Assembly (NCBI GenBank): GCA_963721075.1
Contig: CAVRHV010000024.1
Span: 60,054-124,053 of the forward strand
Length of the DNA: 64,000 bases
Source: DATFVA01 sp963721075
Lineage (GTDB): Bacteria > Bacteroidota > Ignavibacteria > Ignavibacteriales > Ignavibacteriaceae
Direction of reading: 5' to 3'
The translations under genes were made by a program, and so were the position numbers. Below are positions 63,116-64,000 of the stretch, one piece after another (within the stretch, counting starts at the first letter, position 1; every line of letters begins with the position of its first letter). The notes under the pieces were generated by a model that worked only from the letters and a program-made list of their open reading frames with translations, had not been told where the DNA came from and made no database searches.

Positions 63116-64000
63116 CTATTTCAGCAAAGTCATTTTTTTAATTGAGAAATTATTCCCTGCCTGCAGTCTATAGAAATAAATTCCGCTGGATAACTTATCA
63201 GCAGCGAAGTGAACTGAATAACTTCCGGCTGATCGTTCTTCATTTATCAACGTTGAAACTTCCTCGCCCAGAATGTTGAAGACGCTGAGAGAAACAATCT
63301 CTCTTTCAGGTATAGTAAAACTTATTGTGGTTGCGGGATTAAAAGGATTGGGATAGTTCTGATCGAGTTCAAATGTGAACTTGTTGCAATCAAAATCATT
63401 AACTCCTGAAGCGGTATCGTATATTGCTTTGAAGAAACCGCTATCGGGGGCAAAACCATAGTGAGGAACCAGGCCTTTATCAACTGCAATGAACCGGTAA
63501 TAAAAGTCATAATTATTCATTAGAAGATTTAAGTTGATAAAAATGTTTACTCCCAGTTTTCGGTTCCAGAATATTTGCAGCGCAGGCAACTGGATTCCAC
63601 GCAGTATCTGCTCCATTTGAATAGAAGCTTTCCATTTTCACAGTATCAATGAAATTCAGATTAGTATAGTATAACGTATCAGCAAAACCCAGTTATATTC
63701 ATGTCACTGTGTTATCAGATTAAAAACAGTATCATTAATAGCCTGAACAGGAGTGACGAGCAATTCGGGTTTATAATTTTCACTGTAATTTAATACCATT
63801 TAAATTTGCCTGAATTAGTTTCGTGTAACTATTCCAGTAGAATCCTCCGTGTGATGATCCGATTTCATCCTGTCTGAGAATACCCAAACCTTTTGCGAAG
63901 TAATAATAATCTTCTGTGTATTGTAAGCTCCTCCTAAGAGATTAGATTCATAGAATCCTTTAGTGAGTATGGTGGAGTCATTAAACGTATTGTAACCAAT
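63116..64000 (-). pseudogene. Secreted protein with type IX secretion tail, several frameshifts, runs off the window
   Basis: The C-terminal frame (63116 to about 63510) ends in a clear Por secretion tail: ELDQNYPNPFNPATTISF, VFNILGEEVSTLINEE, LSSGIYFYRLQAG, KKMTLLK. Upstream the coding signal jumps frames: FADTLYYTNLNFIDTVKM, KPELLVTPVQAINDTVFNL, YYYFAKGLGILRQDEIGSSH, YNTFNDSTILTKGFY. At least three or four indels would be needed to join them, and one stretch ends in ANLNGIKLQ followed by a stop, so two adjacent genes are also possible. The 5' end lies beyond base 64000. Confidence 0.55.

Overview
The window looks like a chromosomal contig from a Bacteroidota/Chlorobi-group bacterium, most likely class Ignavibacteria. 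Two proteins carry the type IX secretion C-terminal tail with the NYPNPFNP signature (44811-45983 and 63116-64000). There are also a TonB receptor, a Na+-pumping decarboxylase operon, Chlorobi/myxobacteria-style carotenoid genes and bacterial enhancer-binding-protein signalling. The assignment is inferred from these families only. No tRNA, rRNA, CRISPR array or insertion sequence was recognised.

1-14455 (plus strand) is a signalling block. A peptide-type ABC importer (binding protein cut by the window edge, two permeases) is followed, with overlap or near-overlap, by a 1184-residue Ser/Thr kinase-ATPase-TPR protein and a sigma-54 activator whose receiver-like N-terminus has lost the phospho-Asp. 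Downstream are two paralogous lipoproteins, each preceded by a -24/-12 (sigma-54) element, a TPR protein between them, then two histidine-kinase-type sensors. This is the best candidate for an undescribed system: import, kinase/ATPase, sigma-54 activator, surface lipoproteins.

14456-22556 (minus strand) is a carotenoid operon, in transcription order: crtI, crtB, an unknown exported gene, a CrtYcd-type lycopene cyclase, a crtD-like desaturase, a CruD-like acyltransferase, a CruC-like glycosyltransferase, cruF and crtW. Together they predict an acylated, glucosylated, 4-keto monocyclic carotenoid resembling myxobactone ester. The desaturase and the cyclase each carry three apparent single-base frameshifts.

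22776-28674 (plus strand) is a propionate/succinate module: methylmalonyl-CoA mutase catalytic subunit, epimerase, and a four-gene Na+-translocating methylmalonyl-CoA decarboxylase (mmdA, gamma, biotin carrier, beta).

28675-42942 holds mostly housekeeping and accessory genes: an esterase, a PAP2-like membrane protein, DUF454, an AI-2E-family permease, a long coiled-coil protein, an exported GH13 enzyme, a two-gene glycine betaine/choline-type ABC system with a binding-protein/permease fusion, an outer-membrane barrel, transketolase and an acyl-CoA synthetase. 42943-53679 holds an RRM protein, a 5'-truncated ABC-2 permease, a type IX cargo protein, a TPR-LuxR regulator, two flavoproteins, a LysE exporter, an SDR/epimerase-like protein and a broken exported protein. 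53781-64000 holds a TonB receptor paired with a glycosidase-like protein, small membrane proteins, two hydrolases, MscS, a MITE-like palindromic element and a broken type IX cargo gene.

Single-base frameshifts recur throughout, many in homopolymers. Either the assembly has uncorrected indels or several loci are decaying. Raw reads would decide, and the broken genes below should be read with that in mind.
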